Part shown: in pieces, positions 45,280-54,429 of the stretch
Numbering within the stretch: the first letter of the stretch is position 1
How the letters are laid out: each line of letters begins with the position of its first letter
Assembly (NCBI GenBank): GCA_963722575.1
Contig: CAVRNR010000013.1
Coordinates: forward strand, 20,073 to 84,072
Direction of reading: 5' to 3'
DNA length: 64,000 nt
Origin: Fen-178 sp963722575
GTDB lineage: Bacteria > Acidobacteriota > Terriglobia > Bryobacterales > Bryobacteraceae
Made by a program: the position numbers and the translations under genes
The notes under the pieces: model-generated
What the model was told of the DNA's origin: nothing
The model's database searches: none
What the model saw: the letters and a program-made list of their open reading frames with translations, nothing else

Positions 45280-46395
45280 CTAAATGAAACCTCGCCGGTA
45301 TTCCTCCGCGACCATGAAATCGACCAGAGGGTTGTAGCGGCTCATTGGGCAGTTCGGAATACATTCTTGCGAATCCACGGCGTCGAAAACCGCGCGATGG
45401 TGCGTCGAATTCCAAACCTCGAAGAACCCCCCGTTGCGAATATTGCCTAAGGAATGCCGACCCTTGCGATGCTCGAAGAACGCGCAAACATACACTTCAC
45501 CATCCCAATCAACCACCGGGTGAAGGAACGTTATGAGACACTTCTCGGAACGGAGAACCCCCTGGTAGGACGGGAGAAAATCAACGGAAAGAGGTATCTC
45601 GCCAAGCGTAGCCAACTGCCCACGGATCTGTTCGCAGATCCTCTCGGCTTCGCCGTTGCTCACAAGGAGTTCCGTGGGGAAGCCCAGGAACTTCAGTTGA
45701 AGGTAATCGGCGCCGATGTCGATCGCTTCGGAGACGGCCAACTGCACATCGCTGATATTCAGTTTTGATATCAGCATCTTGAGGCCGATCCGAGGACCTC
45801 CTGCGGCGCGTTTTCGTAAGCTGATCAAGGCCTGTTTTAGAAGTCCGTAGCTCAATCCTTTTCCGCCATGAACACGCCGGTAGGTTTCGTCTGTGAAAGC
45901 GTCCACGGAGAAGCGAATCCAGGTGCAACATGCTGCCACCCGCTCCTGAAGTCCCACCTGATCGATGAATGGATAGCCGTTCGTTATCAATCCCACTCGG
46001 AATTTCCCATCGATTAGACAGTCGAGCAATTCAGTCGCGTCTGGATGGATCAGCGGTTCGCCCCCACCCGACAACTCAATGTTTTCGATTCGCCTTTCTG
46101 CAAGATCCTCCAGCAAACGCCTCATCAAAGGGAGCTCGGCGAAAGATGTCGTGTCGCCGTGATGATGTTTGAACCTGCAATGGGGACAATGGAAATTACA
46201 GTAGTTGGTGAGAAAGATCTCGACGACTTCCGGTGTGGGAATGGCACCCTTCACGATCTGCAGCACCTTCGGCCAGGCTGAGAGCACTGGAAGCGCCCAG
46301 GGATCGTATCGGTCGAGTGCCATTTTCGCCGGTCCCCCCCATCCTCTTGCGATTAAAGAAAGATACGGTTCCGATTGGAGCAACCGGAGGGCCAC
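45280..46395 (-). CDS. Radical SAM protein, first of a pair
   Basis: 371 residues if started at 46395; an ATG at 46323 (MALDRYDPWALPVL) is an alternative. The [4Fe-4S] motif is NYCNFHCPHC (C66, C70, C73), followed by ELSGGGEPLIHPDATELL (GGE motif). The C-terminus (VYVCAFFEHRKGRHSLGNIR, then ECIPNCPMSRYNPL) has the Cys pattern of a short SPASM/twitch auxiliary cluster. The substrate is unknown. Together with the second radical SAM gene it forms a unit resembling peptide-modifying systems, but no precursor peptide was recognised in the neighbouring DNA. Confidence 0.86.
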   Translation of the reverse strand: MALRLLQSEPYLSLIARGWGGPAKMALDRYDPWALPVLSAWPKVLQIVKGAIPTPEVVEIFLTNYCNFHCPHCRFKHHHGDTTSFAELPLMRRLLEDLAERRIENIELSGGGEPLIHPDATELLDCLIDGKFRVGLITNGYPFIDQVGLQERVAACCTWIRFSVDAFTDETYRRVHGGKGLSYGLLKQALISLRKRAAGGPRIGLKMLISKLNISDVQLAVSEAIDIGADYLQLKFLGFPTELLVSNGEAERICEQIRGQLATLGEIPLSVDFLPSYQGVLRSEKCLITFLHPVVDWDGEVYVCAFFEHRKGRHSLGNIRNGGFFEVWNSTHHRAVFDAVDSQECIPNCPMSRYNPLVDFMVAEEYRRGFI

Positions 46396-46629
46396 GTACC
46401 ATCATAACCGCTACAGTGGGCTATGGCCTGCCGAGGAAACCCTTGTCGTCTTCTCCTTCAGGAGTTCCGCGATTTCGGGGGCAACCGCGCACGAGCGGCA
46501 ACCAGATTGCGGAGTCCACGTGGAGTCCAAACCACCGGGCCTGGGGTTTTGGCGTCCATTTGGCGTCCAAATCGCACCACTGCAAGTCTTTTGTTTTCAG
46601 TGAGGACTGCTCGTAAGTAATTGATATTT

Positions 46630-46679
46630 CTTGCTTGGGGTGCAAGAGGTCCCGAGTTCAAATCTCGGCGGCCCGACCA
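46630..46679 (+). other. 3' fragment of tRNA-Pro(GGG): element attachment scar
   Basis: The anticodon arm CTTGC-TTGGGGT-GCAAG (anticodon GGG at 46637-46639), variable loop, T-arm CCGAG-TTCAAAT-CTCGG, acceptor strand CGGCCCG, discriminator A and CCA are all present. The D-arm and 5' acceptor strand are not found upstream. A tRNA missing its 5' half next to an integrase element is the classical distal attachment site left by integration into a tRNA 3' end. An intact tRNA-Pro was not seen elsewhere in the window; by this model it should lie on the + strand at the element's left end. Confidence 0.8.
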
Positions 46680-46803
46680 AACCTAACCCTTACAAAAAAA
46701 GGATTTGCGTGAATGATTTGAACGCCACAAGTGTCCAAAAGCGCGGCGTGGAGTGCGGCGGTGCTTAAACGACAAGCCGCACTGTGTTAGCATGGCGGTC
46801 GCA

Positions 46804-48414
46804 ATGAATACATTCGATTCCGCACGCCGTGACCTGCTGAAGATCGGCAGCATGGGACTTGCCGCGTCGGCAGCCGCGGCGCTCCCCGCATTCGGCGCCG
46901 CACAGAGCACCGGTGCGGCCGGTTCGGCCACGCCCACGTTCTTCAACGTCCGCGCCTTCGGAGCCACCGGCGACGGCAAGACGGTCGACTCGCCGGCCAT
47001 CAACAGGGCCATCGAGGCAGCCGCGGCCGCCGGCGGAGGCACAGTGGTCTTCCCCAGAGGCAACTATGTCTCGTTCTCCATCCGTCTCAAGAGCCACGTT
47101 GGCCTCTACCTCTCGCAAGGTTCCGCGATCATCGCCGCCGAGTCTCCGCTTCCCGGCCAGACCACCGGCTACATGGGCGGAACCTACGCCGCCGCCGAGC
47201 CCAACACCGCCTGGAACGCTTACCAGGACTACGGCCACAACCATTGGCACAACTCGCTGATCTGGGGCGAGAACCTCAGCGACGTCTCGATCGCCGGGCC
47301 GGGGCTGATCTGGGGCAAGGGCCTCAGCTTCGGGGCCGGCCGCGCGGCTCGCGGCGGCTACCCGATCTATCGCGCCGAGCAGGCCGGCGCCGGCAACAAG
47401 GCCATCGCCCTCAAGAGCTGCCGCAACGTCACGCTCCGCGACTTCTCGATTCTCAAGGGCGGCCACTTTGGCCTGCTGCTCACGGGCGTCGACAATCTCA
47501 CCATCGACAACCTCAAAATCGACACCGACCGCGACGGCATGGACATCGATTGCTGTAAGAACGTCCACGTCTCCAACTGCACCGTCAACTCCCCGTGGGA
47601 CGACGGCATCTGCCCCAAGTCCAGCTACGCGCTCGGATTTGCCAAGCCCACCCAGAACGTCACCATCGCCGACTGCTACGTCACCGGCTGCTGGGAGCTG
47701 GGCACGGTGCTCGACGGCACCTTCAAGAGGAGGGGCGGCGGGACCGGCCGCATCAAGTGCGGCACCGAGTCCAACGGCGGATTTATCAATATCGCCATCT
47801 CCAACTGCGTTTTCGAGGGCTGCGGAGGCCTGGCACTCGAAACCGTCGACGGCGCCCTGCTGGAAGACATCACCGTCACCAACCTCACCATGCGCGATAT
47901 CACCAACTGCCCCATCTTCCTGCGCCTCGGCGCGCGCCTGCGCGGGCCGAAAGAATCCACCAAGGTGGGCACCCTGCGCCGCGTCCTCATCAACAACGTC
48001 AACTCCTTCAACACCCCCTCGCGCTACAGCTCTGTCCTCAGCGGAATCCCCGGCTACCTCATTGAAGACGTCAAGCTTTCGGACATCTACGTGCAGCACG
48101 CCGGCGGCGCGCCCGCGGATTCGACCAAGATTCAGGTGCCCGAGCGGGAGAACATGTACCCCGAGCCGGGCATGTTCGGCCCTACTCCTTCGCAGGGCTT
48201 CTTTCTCCGCCACATGAAGAACGTGGAAGTGAGCCACGCCGAGATCGAGCCGGTAGCCGCCGACCCGCGCGCGTCGTTCTACCTCGAAGACGTTCACCGC
48301 GCCGACTTCGTCGCGGTCACGGCCCCGAGCACGCCGCCCGCCTTCTCGTTCAACAATTCCAGCGACGTGCGCATCCGCATCAGCCGCGCCGCGCCAGACT
48401 CCACCACTCCGTAA
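46804..48414 (+). CDS. Tat-exported GH28/pectate-lyase-superfamily protein
   Basis: 536 residues from ATG 46804 (an upstream in-frame ATG at 46792 is possible). The N-terminus SARRDLLKIGSMGLAASAAA is a twin-arginine signal. The mature part begins FFNVRAFGATGDGKTVDSPA, the usual entry of pectate-lyase-superfamily beta-helices. It carries GH28-like active-site features: TDRDGMDIDCCKNV (acidic pair) and SPWDDGICPKSS. This suggests an exported hydrolase acting on galacturonan or related plant polysaccharide. It is the first backbone gene after the integrative element; a 124-base gap separates it from the tRNA fragment. The substrate cannot be fixed from sequence. Confidence 0.88.
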   Translation: MNTFDSARRDLLKIGSMGLAASAAAALPAFGAAQSTGAAGSATPTFFNVRAFGATGDGKTVDSPAINRAIEAAAAAGGGTVVFPRGNYVSFSIRLKSHVGLYLSQGSAIIAAESPLPGQTTGYMGGTYAAAEPNTAWNAYQDYGHNHWHNSLIWGENLSDVSIAGPGLIWGKGLSFGAGRAARGGYPIYRAEQAGAGNKAIALKSCRNVTLRDFSILKGGHFGLLLTGVDNLTIDNLKIDTDRDGMDIDCCKNVHVSNCTVNSPWDDGICPKSSYALGFAKPTQNVTIADCYVTGCWELGTVLDGTFKRRGGGTGRIKCGTESNGGFINIAISNCVFEGCGGLALETVDGALLEDITVTNLTMRDITNCPIFLRLGARLRGPKESTKVGTLRRVLINNVNSFNTPSRYSSVLSGIPGYLIEDVKLSDIYVQHAGGAPADSTKIQVPERENMYPEPGMFGPTPSQGFFLRHMKNVEVSHAEIEPVAADPRASFYLEDVHRADFVAVTAPSTPPAFSFNNSSDVRIRISRAAPDSTTP

Positions 48415-48911
48415 ACCGGAGAGCAGGGCTCGGCATCGGCTATCCCGCGCGCTGCGCCCGGCTCCCCGTCCACGCCAACCGCCGGCGCACGATCGCATCG
48501 CAATACTTCGGGTCCAAGCGGATCACGCGCGCTTGGCGTCCGGTCTTCTCGCACGCGATGAGGGCGTCGGACCATGGCCCCCGTGGGACCCATCGGCGGC
48601 CGCGATCAGACTGGCGGCCGCGGTATAGATGGGGGCGAAAAGACGTTCTTCCGCCCCCTTCCGGGGGCTACCACGGTTGCTCACTGGTCCCACGGCTTGC
48701 GCCGTGGGCCACTCCCTTTCGCCCCGACGGGCTGGAGAAACGCCTAAATTCCCGCGACTCGCTTCGGAATCGGAGAATCCGCCACTTTCAAGTCACCCAA
48801 CTGCAAGTTGCAGAATCGGAGGGATGGCGGCCGGATATATACTAAAAGGAGCCGAGAATCCAAAATGGAAATTCCGGCTAGGTCTTCTCAACGGAAATTC
48901 AAGGAGGCACA
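48415..48911. other. Intergenic region with palindromes
   Basis: About 500 bases without a gene. It contains the hairpins described separately (48654-48708). Near its right end there is an AAGGAGGC ribosome-binding site for the aldo/keto reductase gene. Confidence 0.5.
48654..48708. repeat. REP-like tandem hairpins
   Basis: Two perfect short hairpins close together: CCCCC-TTCC-GGGGG (48654-48667) and CCCACGGC-TTGC-GCCGTGGG (48689-48708). GC-rich palindromes of this kind are dispersed in acidobacterial and planctomycete genomes (recollection, not verified). A copy number for this genome cannot be obtained from the window. Confidence 0.5.
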
Positions 48912-50066
48912 GTGAAAACCGACACATCCCGGCGCAATTTCCTGGCCGCCGGCCTGGCTCTGCCGGCCGCCGGTCTGGCATCCACAACATCCGGCCCCGC
49001 TTCGGCTCCGCAGCCGGGGTCCCCGCCGCGGGGTAAGATTACTTACCGCGTTCTGGGCAAGACCGGCCTGAAGGTCTCAACCGTCGGCTACGGCGCCATG
49101 ATCACGTCCGACCCGACCGTGATCACCCGGGCCGCCGACATGGGCATCAACTACTTCGACACTTCCCGCGGATACTCTGGCGGCCAGAACGAGCGCATGC
49201 TGGCAGCCGGGTTGGGCGCGAAGCGGAAGGACGTCTTCATTTCGTCCAAGTGCGAGGCCAACAACAGGGCCGGCTGCCTGGCGCAGCTCGAAACCAGCCT
49301 CAAGGAGCTCAACACCGGCCACCTGGACGTCTGGCTACTGCATAAATACGACACTGCGGCCGCGATCTCCGACGAGCTGGTCGACGCACTGCGCACGGCC
49401 AAGCAGCAGGGCAAGGCGCGGTTCATCGGCATCAGCACTCACGACTTGCCGGCCGTCGCCGATCGCGTCATCGAGTGCAAGCTGGACGTGCTCCAGACGC
49501 TGTACAGCTTCGCCTCGCCGGCGACATACGGCCCGGCCATCGAGAAGCTTCACCATGCCGGCGTGGGCGTGGTGGCCATGAAGGTGATGGCCAAATCGGC
49601 GCCCCGCGGCCAGGCCGGACCTGCAGGGGCGCTGGCTAAGTCCGCCAATTTCGCCCCGGCGGCGCTCAAGTGGGTCCTCAAGAATCCCTCCATAGACACC
49701 ACTGTCCCGAGCATGACGGATACCGACCAACTGGAACAGAACTTCAAGGTGATGGCGGAGGAGTTCACCGACGCCGACGCCAAGCTCCTGACTGCCCGCC
49801 TGGAGGAGATTACTCCTTATTTCTGCCGCATGTGCGGCGAGTGCAAGGGCCAGTGCCCCAAAGGCTTGCCGGTCGCCGATATGGTGCGTTTCGTCATGTA
49901 CGCGGACGGCTACGGCCAGTTCGGCTTGGGCCGGGAGCACTTCCTGCGGATGGCCGCCGAGCATCAGGCAGTGCGGTGCGGCGACTGCCAGACCTGCGCG
50001 GTCCGCTGCCCGCATGGCGTCCATGTGGCACAGAGGTTGATGCGCGCCCAGGAGTTGTTCGCGTAA
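48912..50066 (+). CDS. Tat-exported aldo/keto reductase with C-terminal Fe-S motifs
   Basis: 384 residues from GTG 48912, with AAGGAGG upstream. The Tat signal is SRRNFLAAGLALPAAGLAS. The aldo/keto reductase barrel starts at VLGKTGLKVSTVGYGAM and contains YFDTSRGYSGGQNE (catalytic Tyr region), SSKCEAN and WLLHKYD. The C-terminus carries CRMCGECKGQCPKG and CGDCQTCAVRCPHG, two CxxCxxC...CP clusters like 4Fe-4S ferredoxin motifs. Export of an NADP-dependent barrel by Tat fits acidobacterial paralogues that are loaded with cofactor before export. The physiological substrate is unknown. Confidence 0.9.
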   Translation: MKTDTSRRNFLAAGLALPAAGLASTTSGPASAPQPGSPPRGKITYRVLGKTGLKVSTVGYGAMITSDPTVITRAADMGINYFDTSRGYSGGQNERMLAAGLGAKRKDVFISSKCEANNRAGCLAQLETSLKELNTGHLDVWLLHKYDTAAAISDELVDALRTAKQQGKARFIGISTHDLPAVADRVIECKLDVLQTLYSFASPATYGPAIEKLHHAGVGVVAMKVMAKSAPRGQAGPAGALAKSANFAPAALKWVLKNPSIDTTVPSMTDTDQLEQNFKVMAEEFTDADAKLLTARLEEITPYFCRMCGECKGQCPKGLPVADMVRFVMYADGYGQFGLGREHFLRMAAEHQAVRCGDCQTCAVRCPHGVHVAQRLMRAQELFA

Positions 50067-50099
50067 TCCTCGGACAGCACCGCCGGCGGGCCGACGATC

Positions 50100-50584
50100 T
50101 GAACGCGGAGCAGGGGGAAGAGTATCTCAAGAGCACCCCTTTGGTGTCCCAGTGGACCTGAGCGATGAAGTCCTGCGGACCGACGTTGATGCCGCCGATG
50201 GTCAGAGTCACCGGCGGAAACGCCCGCCGGCAATGCGCCGGTCGCAACGGCAGGCGTCACTTGCCCGAGTCCGGTGGCATATAGAATCACCAGTTCTCCC
50301 GGCTGTGCCGGATTCTGAGTGGTAACCGCGGAGCCGTTCACATGGGTAATGGCGCCAGCGCCCTTACCGTCAGACGTAGCCGTAAAAATGCCGGGAGCAA
50401 CCGGGGCCAGAGTAATGGTGAACACTCGCGAATTCTCGCGTGTTCCCGGCCTGTCGATCGAAGACTGGGAACTGCCGTAAGATGCAGGCGCGACCCGCGC
50501 TTCAGTTCCAGGCGGCAGATTGGGCGCGAGGCCACCCGCTTTCGAGAACAAGAGGGAATCCGGAAGTGGAGAGGAACGCTCCAA
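50100..50584 (-). pseudogene. Decayed TIGR03437-type C-terminal domain
   Basis: Reading leftwards: FTITLAPVAPGIFTATSDGK, then QPGELVILYATGLGQVTPAV. This is the recognisable core of the Solibacter-type secreted C-terminal domain (TIGR03437). Near 50200 the sense changes frame: VTLTIGGINVGPQDFIAQVH continues the domain in another frame, and the sequence then ends in noise. The N-terminal part of the protein is missing. A frameshifted, truncated fragment of a much larger surface protein is the simplest reading. It supports a Solibacter-like host. Confidence 0.7.
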
Positions 50585-50879
50585 CTAGGGAGCGGTGAGG
50601 GTAATGGGGAGGGTATGGGGAACTTAAAGGCGGATGCTGGCGGCCGGACTCCCTCTTCCGTCTCCCACGTTAGCGCCGCGGCATCTCCGTATCTTCGTTT
50701 CGGTCGCGTAACTTACTGCAAATAAAGAGAAAAGAATTCGAAAATTTCTGTGAATGAAAAAGGTTCCACGCCTCTGCCCCTCCTCCGCACACCTGTGCCC
50801 CCCATTCACGGGATTGACCGTGTCTAGCCGCCCGATCTAAAATGGGTTTAAGCTAATTGAGCCATGTTCTGAGGAAACG
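50585..50879. other. Intergenic region
   Basis: About 300 bases, AT-richer than the surroundings near 50700-50760, without a gene. It should hold the promoter for the GWxTD gene, and a GAGGAAAC ribosome-binding site lies just before its GTG start at 50880. Confidence 0.45.
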
Positions 50880-52583
50880 GTGAGCCGTATGAACGCCACA
50901 CGCCTTTCGATTGCCTGCGTTTCCTTGTCCATTGTCGTCGGCCTCTTCGCCGTGGCACAGCAGACGGATCAGAATCCGCCGGAGACCAGGAAGGCCTCCA
51001 CCGCGCCGCAGCGCGAAACCATCTCCCGGCCCTTGTCGGAAAGGGAGAAGAAGAAGCGCGAGGAGAAGCTCCGCAAGGAGCTCGAAACGCCCTACCGCAA
51101 ATGGCTGAACGAGGACGTCGCCTACATCATCACCGACGAGGAGCGCGCCGCTTTCAAGCGCCTCCAGACCGATGAAGAGCGCGAGCAGTTCATCGAGCAG
51201 TTCTGGCTGCGCCGCGATCCCACCCCGGATACCGTCGAGAACGAGTTCAAGGAAGAACACTACCGGCGCATCGCCTACGCCAACGAGCATTACGCTTCCG
51301 GCATTCCCGGCTGGAAGACCGACCGCGGGCGCATCTACATTACCTACGGCCCGCCCGACGAAATCGAAGCCCACCCCTCCGGCGGCAGTTACGAGCGGCC
51401 TCCCGAGGAGGGCGGCGGCGAAACTTCCACTTACCCCTTCGAACAGTGGCGCTACCGCTACATCGAAGGCGTCGGCACCAACATCATTATCGAGTTCGTC
51501 GACCCCACCATGACGGGCGAGTATCACATGACCATGGACCCCTCCGAAAAGGACGCCCTGCTCTACGTGCCGGGCGCCGGCCTCACCATGATGGAGTCGA
51601 TGGGACTCTCCGACAAGACCCAGCGCTTCGAAAACACCGACGGCACTCACCTCGGCACCCCATTCGGCGGCCAGCCCGAAAGCATGAACGAGTTCACCCG
51701 CCTGGAGCAGTTCGCCAATCTTCAGAAGCCGCCGCAGATCAAGTTCAAGGACCTGGAATCCGCCGTTACCTCGCGCCTCAGCTACAACATCCTGCCGATG
51801 AAGGTGCGAGTCGATTTCTTCCCCGTCACGGATGCCTCGGTGCTCACCAACGTCACGCTCCAGTTCGACAGAAAAGACCTGCAATTCCAGTTCAAGGACG
51901 GCGTGCAAAGAGCCGTGGTCGACATCTATGCGAAGTTCAGCACCATGACCCGGCGCGTGGTGAACGTATTCGAGGACACCGTCACGGCCACCACACCGCC
52001 CGAGTACCTGCAAGAGTTCACCAAGGGCAAGTCCATTTATCAGAAGACGATCCCGCTGGCCCCCGGCACCTACCGGTTGAACGTCAATGCCAAGGACGTC
52101 GTGGGCGGCAACCTCAGCGTCTACGAGGTGGCCGTTACGGTGCCCCGCCTGGATCCCGATAAGCTCTCTTCGAGCACCCTGATTCTGGCCGACGTGATTG
52201 AAAAGGTCCCCTCCAAGAACATCGGCACCGGCCAGTTCGTGATTGGTGACTCCAAGGTGCGGCCGCGCATGGATGACGTTTTCAAGCACGATGAAAAGAT
52301 GGGTATCTACATGAAGCTCTATAACTTCGGGGCGGAAGAGGGAACCCATTTGCCGTCCGGGCAGGTGGAGTATGAAGTGCTGAAAAACGGCACCAACGAG
52401 AGGATCTTCAATTACACTGAGGACTTGGCGCAGATTCCAGGCGCCTCCACCAGCCAGGTCACAATTGAAAAACTTCTTCCCCTGAATACCCTGGTTCCGG
52501 GCCAGTACACTCTCCGGCTGAAGGTAACCGATAAAAATCGCAACCAAACCCTTACCCCTTCGGTCCAATTTACGGTAACCTGA
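50880..52583 (+). CDS. GWxTD-domain secreted protein
   Basis: 567 residues from GTG 50880. The signal peptide covers about residues 1-27 (ATRLSIACVSLSIVVGLFAV). After a charged linker, the domain contains YRKWLNEDVAYIITDEERAA, FWLRRDPTPDTVENEFKEEH and the name-giving GWKTDRGRIYITYGPPDEIE, typical of the GWxTD domain of Acidobacteria and Bacteroidetes. The C-terminal 250 residues look like beta-sandwich repeats. The function of the family is unknown. The downstream outer-membrane-like gene follows after 39 bases and is probably co-transcribed. Confidence 0.88.
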   Translation: MSRMNATRLSIACVSLSIVVGLFAVAQQTDQNPPETRKASTAPQRETISRPLSEREKKKREEKLRKELETPYRKWLNEDVAYIITDEERAAFKRLQTDEEREQFIEQFWLRRDPTPDTVENEFKEEHYRRIAYANEHYASGIPGWKTDRGRIYITYGPPDEIEAHPSGGSYERPPEEGGGETSTYPFEQWRYRYIEGVGTNIIIEFVDPTMTGEYHMTMDPSEKDALLYVPGAGLTMMESMGLSDKTQRFENTDGTHLGTPFGGQPESMNEFTRLEQFANLQKPPQIKFKDLESAVTSRLSYNILPMKVRVDFFPVTDASVLTNVTLQFDRKDLQFQFKDGVQRAVVDIYAKFSTMTRRVVNVFEDTVTATTPPEYLQEFTKGKSIYQKTIPLAPGTYRLNVNAKDVVGGNLSVYEVAVTVPRLDPDKLSSSTLILADVIEKVPSKNIGTGQFVIGDSKVRPRMDDVFKHDEKMGIYMKLYNFGAEEGTHLPSGQVEYEVLKNGTNERIFNYTEDLAQIPGASTSQVTIEKLLPLNTLVPGQYTLRLKVTDKNRNQTLTPSVQFTVT

Positions 52584-52622
52584 TATGAGCGGGTGCCCCC
52601 GCTCCCCAAATGAGCGTCGCGG

Positions 52623-54425
52623 ATGTTTAGCACGAAGACGCACAAGACGGCCGCGTTCCTGGCAATAGGGATTGCCTGTCTGGCGGCGCCTTGTGTTTCG
52701 CCGGCGGCCGGACCGATCCGGCTCTCCGGTGTCATCAGCGGAGTGGTCAGCGACTCCATGGGCATCCCGCAGATGGGCGCTATCGTCCTGCTCTACAACC
52801 GCCAGGACCGCGTCTATGGGAAGGTCCAGACCGACGACCTCGGCCAATTCAAGTTCCTGGGGCTGTTTCCCGACTTCTACTCCGTCAAGGTGACGCTCGC
52901 CACTTTTGTTCCCGCGCTCAAGAGGAACATCCTGGTGCAGCCCGGCATGCGGAGCGTGCTGAACGTGAACCTGAACACGCTGTTCAGCACCATCCAGCTC
53001 TCCTATCCATCGGTCGAAAACGGCAGTCTCATGAGCGACGAGTGGAAGTGGGTTCTGCGCACCGCCTCAGCCACCCGGCCGGTGCTGCGATTCGCCGCCG
53101 ATCCACTGGCTGGCAACCCGGCAACCAGCGCGCGCAGCTCGATGTTCTCGGATACGCGCGGCATCCTGAGAGTCTCCGCGGGAGATGGCCCGCTGGTCAC
53201 GGGTATCGGCAACGAAGCGGATCTCGGCACGGCTTTTGCGCTGGCTACTTCGCTTTACGGCGCCAACCTGCTCCAGGTGAGCGGCAACGTGGGATACGGC
53301 TCGCAGACGGGGGTGCCCACCGCGGCCTTCCGCACCAGCTACAGCCGCGACATCGCCGGCGGCAGCCCCGAGGTTTCGCTCACCATGCGGCAATTGTTCC
53401 TGCCCGAGCGCCTGGGCGCGGCCGCGGCGGGGACGGACTCGGCTTTGCCGATGCTGCGCTCCATGTCCGCCGCCTTCAACGACCGTTCGCAGCTTACCGA
53501 AGACGTCGCGCTCCAGTATGGATTCACGCTCGATTCGGTCTCGTTCTTCGATCACCTGAACTATTTCAGCCCCTATGCGCGCCTGAGCTACAAGGCCGGG
53601 AACAACGCCGAAGTGGATTTCGCCTACACCTCCGGCAACGGGCGGCCCGACCTCGCCGGCGCGGTCTCCCAGGATGGGGATCTGCAGCGCGATCTCGGCA
53701 CCCTCGGCCTGTTCCCGCGCATCTCTTTGCTGGGCGCGCGGCCGAAAATCCAGCGCGGCGAAGAGTACGAATTGACGTATTCTCTCAAGGCCCGCTCCCG
53801 GACCTATCAGGTTTCCGCCTACCGCGAATCGGTGACCAATGCCGCGCTCTCGCTGGTGGCGCCCGCGGGTATGTACAGCGGCGGCGACATCCTCCCCGAC
53901 CTCTTCTCCGACAACTCGATTTTCGATGCCGGCGATTATCACAGCGTGGGATACACGGCCGCCGTCACGCAGAATCTGGGCGAGCATCTGAGCGCCACTC
54001 TGATGTATGGTTCCATGGGCGCGCTCACCGCGCAGGACCGCGAGCTCGTCAGCGACAGTCCCGATGAGCTGCGCTCCATGATCCGCTCGGGCCGCAAGCA
54101 GGCCGCCACCACCCGCGTCACTGCCACCTTGCCCCGGACCGGCACGCACATGATCGCCAGCTATCAGTGGACCGACAGCCACCGCTGGGCCATGCCCGGC
54201 CACCTCTACAGCACCCAGCCCGTCGCCCCCTTGCCGGGGTTGAACATTTACATCCGGCAGCCGATTCCGGGCTTCTCCATGCTGCCCTGGCGCATGGAAG
54301 CCACCGCCGATCTTCGCAACATGCTGGCGCAGGGTTATCTGCCGCTGGCCATGGCCGATGGCCAGAGCGTGCTGCTGGTCGAGACCCCCCGCAGTTTCCG
54401 CGGCGGCCTCAGCTTCATCTTCTAG
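52623..54425 (+). CDS. Outer-membrane-like protein with carboxypeptidase-regulatory domain
   Basis: 600 residues with a signal peptide (FLAIGIACLAAPCVSPAAG). Residues about 35-120 form a carboxypeptidase-regulatory-like beta-sandwich (ISGVVSDSMGIPQMGAIVLL, then DLGQFKFLGLFPDFYSVKVT). The remaining 450 residues have alternating hydrophobic/polar strands, and the protein ends FRGGLSFIF, with a terminal Phe as in beta-barrel outer-membrane proteins. This resembles acidobacterial TonB-receptor-like barrels, but no TonB box or plug signature is evident. It is probably paired with the GWxTD gene. Confidence 0.75.
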   Translation: MFSTKTHKTAAFLAIGIACLAAPCVSPAAGPIRLSGVISGVVSDSMGIPQMGAIVLLYNRQDRVYGKVQTDDLGQFKFLGLFPDFYSVKVTLATFVPALKRNILVQPGMRSVLNVNLNTLFSTIQLSYPSVENGSLMSDEWKWVLRTASATRPVLRFAADPLAGNPATSARSSMFSDTRGILRVSAGDGPLVTGIGNEADLGTAFALATSLYGANLLQVSGNVGYGSQTGVPTAAFRTSYSRDIAGGSPEVSLTMRQLFLPERLGAAAAGTDSALPMLRSMSAAFNDRSQLTEDVALQYGFTLDSVSFFDHLNYFSPYARLSYKAGNNAEVDFAYTSGNGRPDLAGAVSQDGDLQRDLGTLGLFPRISLLGARPKIQRGEEYELTYSLKARSRTYQVSAYRESVTNAALSLVAPAGMYSGGDILPDLFSDNSIFDAGDYHSVGYTAAVTQNLGEHLSATLMYGSMGALTAQDRELVSDSPDELRSMIRSGRKQAATTRVTATLPRTGTHMIASYQWTDSHRWAMPGHLYSTQPVAPLPGLNIYIRQPIPGFSMLPWRMEATADLRNMLAQGYLPLAMADGQSVLLVETPRSFRGGLSFIF

Positions 54426-54429
54426 GGAG

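Larger units (their letters stand above)
36148..46679. mobile_element. Integrative element ending at tRNA-Pro fragment
   Basis: It includes the AlpA-like regulator, the DUF3854/DUF927 replication-type gene, repeats and integrase, with cargo (FRG and two radical SAM genes) between the integrase and the attachment scar. The right end is well supported by the tRNA fragment. The left end is unknown and could lie anywhere to the left, even outside the window; 36148 is simply the first gene that fits. Confidence 0.55.

Noticed and set aside
43949..46395. Viperin-type antiviral radical SAM
   Set aside because: Both proteins have SPASM-like Cys-rich C-termini and lack recognisable viperin signatures, so peptide-modifying enzymes are a better guess.
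46600..46680. Complete tRNA-Pro gene
   Set aside because: Only the half from the anticodon arm to CCA is present; neither the 5' acceptor strand CGGGCCG nor a D-arm can be found upstream.
46753..48500. Long minus-strand frame of 577 codons opposite the GH28-like gene
   Set aside because: It is an antisense frame produced by GC-rich codon bias; it is Gly/Ala/Val/Asp-rich and has no family resemblance.
50853..52847. Minus-strand frame of 664 codons opposite the GWxTD gene
   Set aside because: The plus-strand GWxTD gene has a signal peptide and diagnostic motifs; the opposite frame is a shadow.
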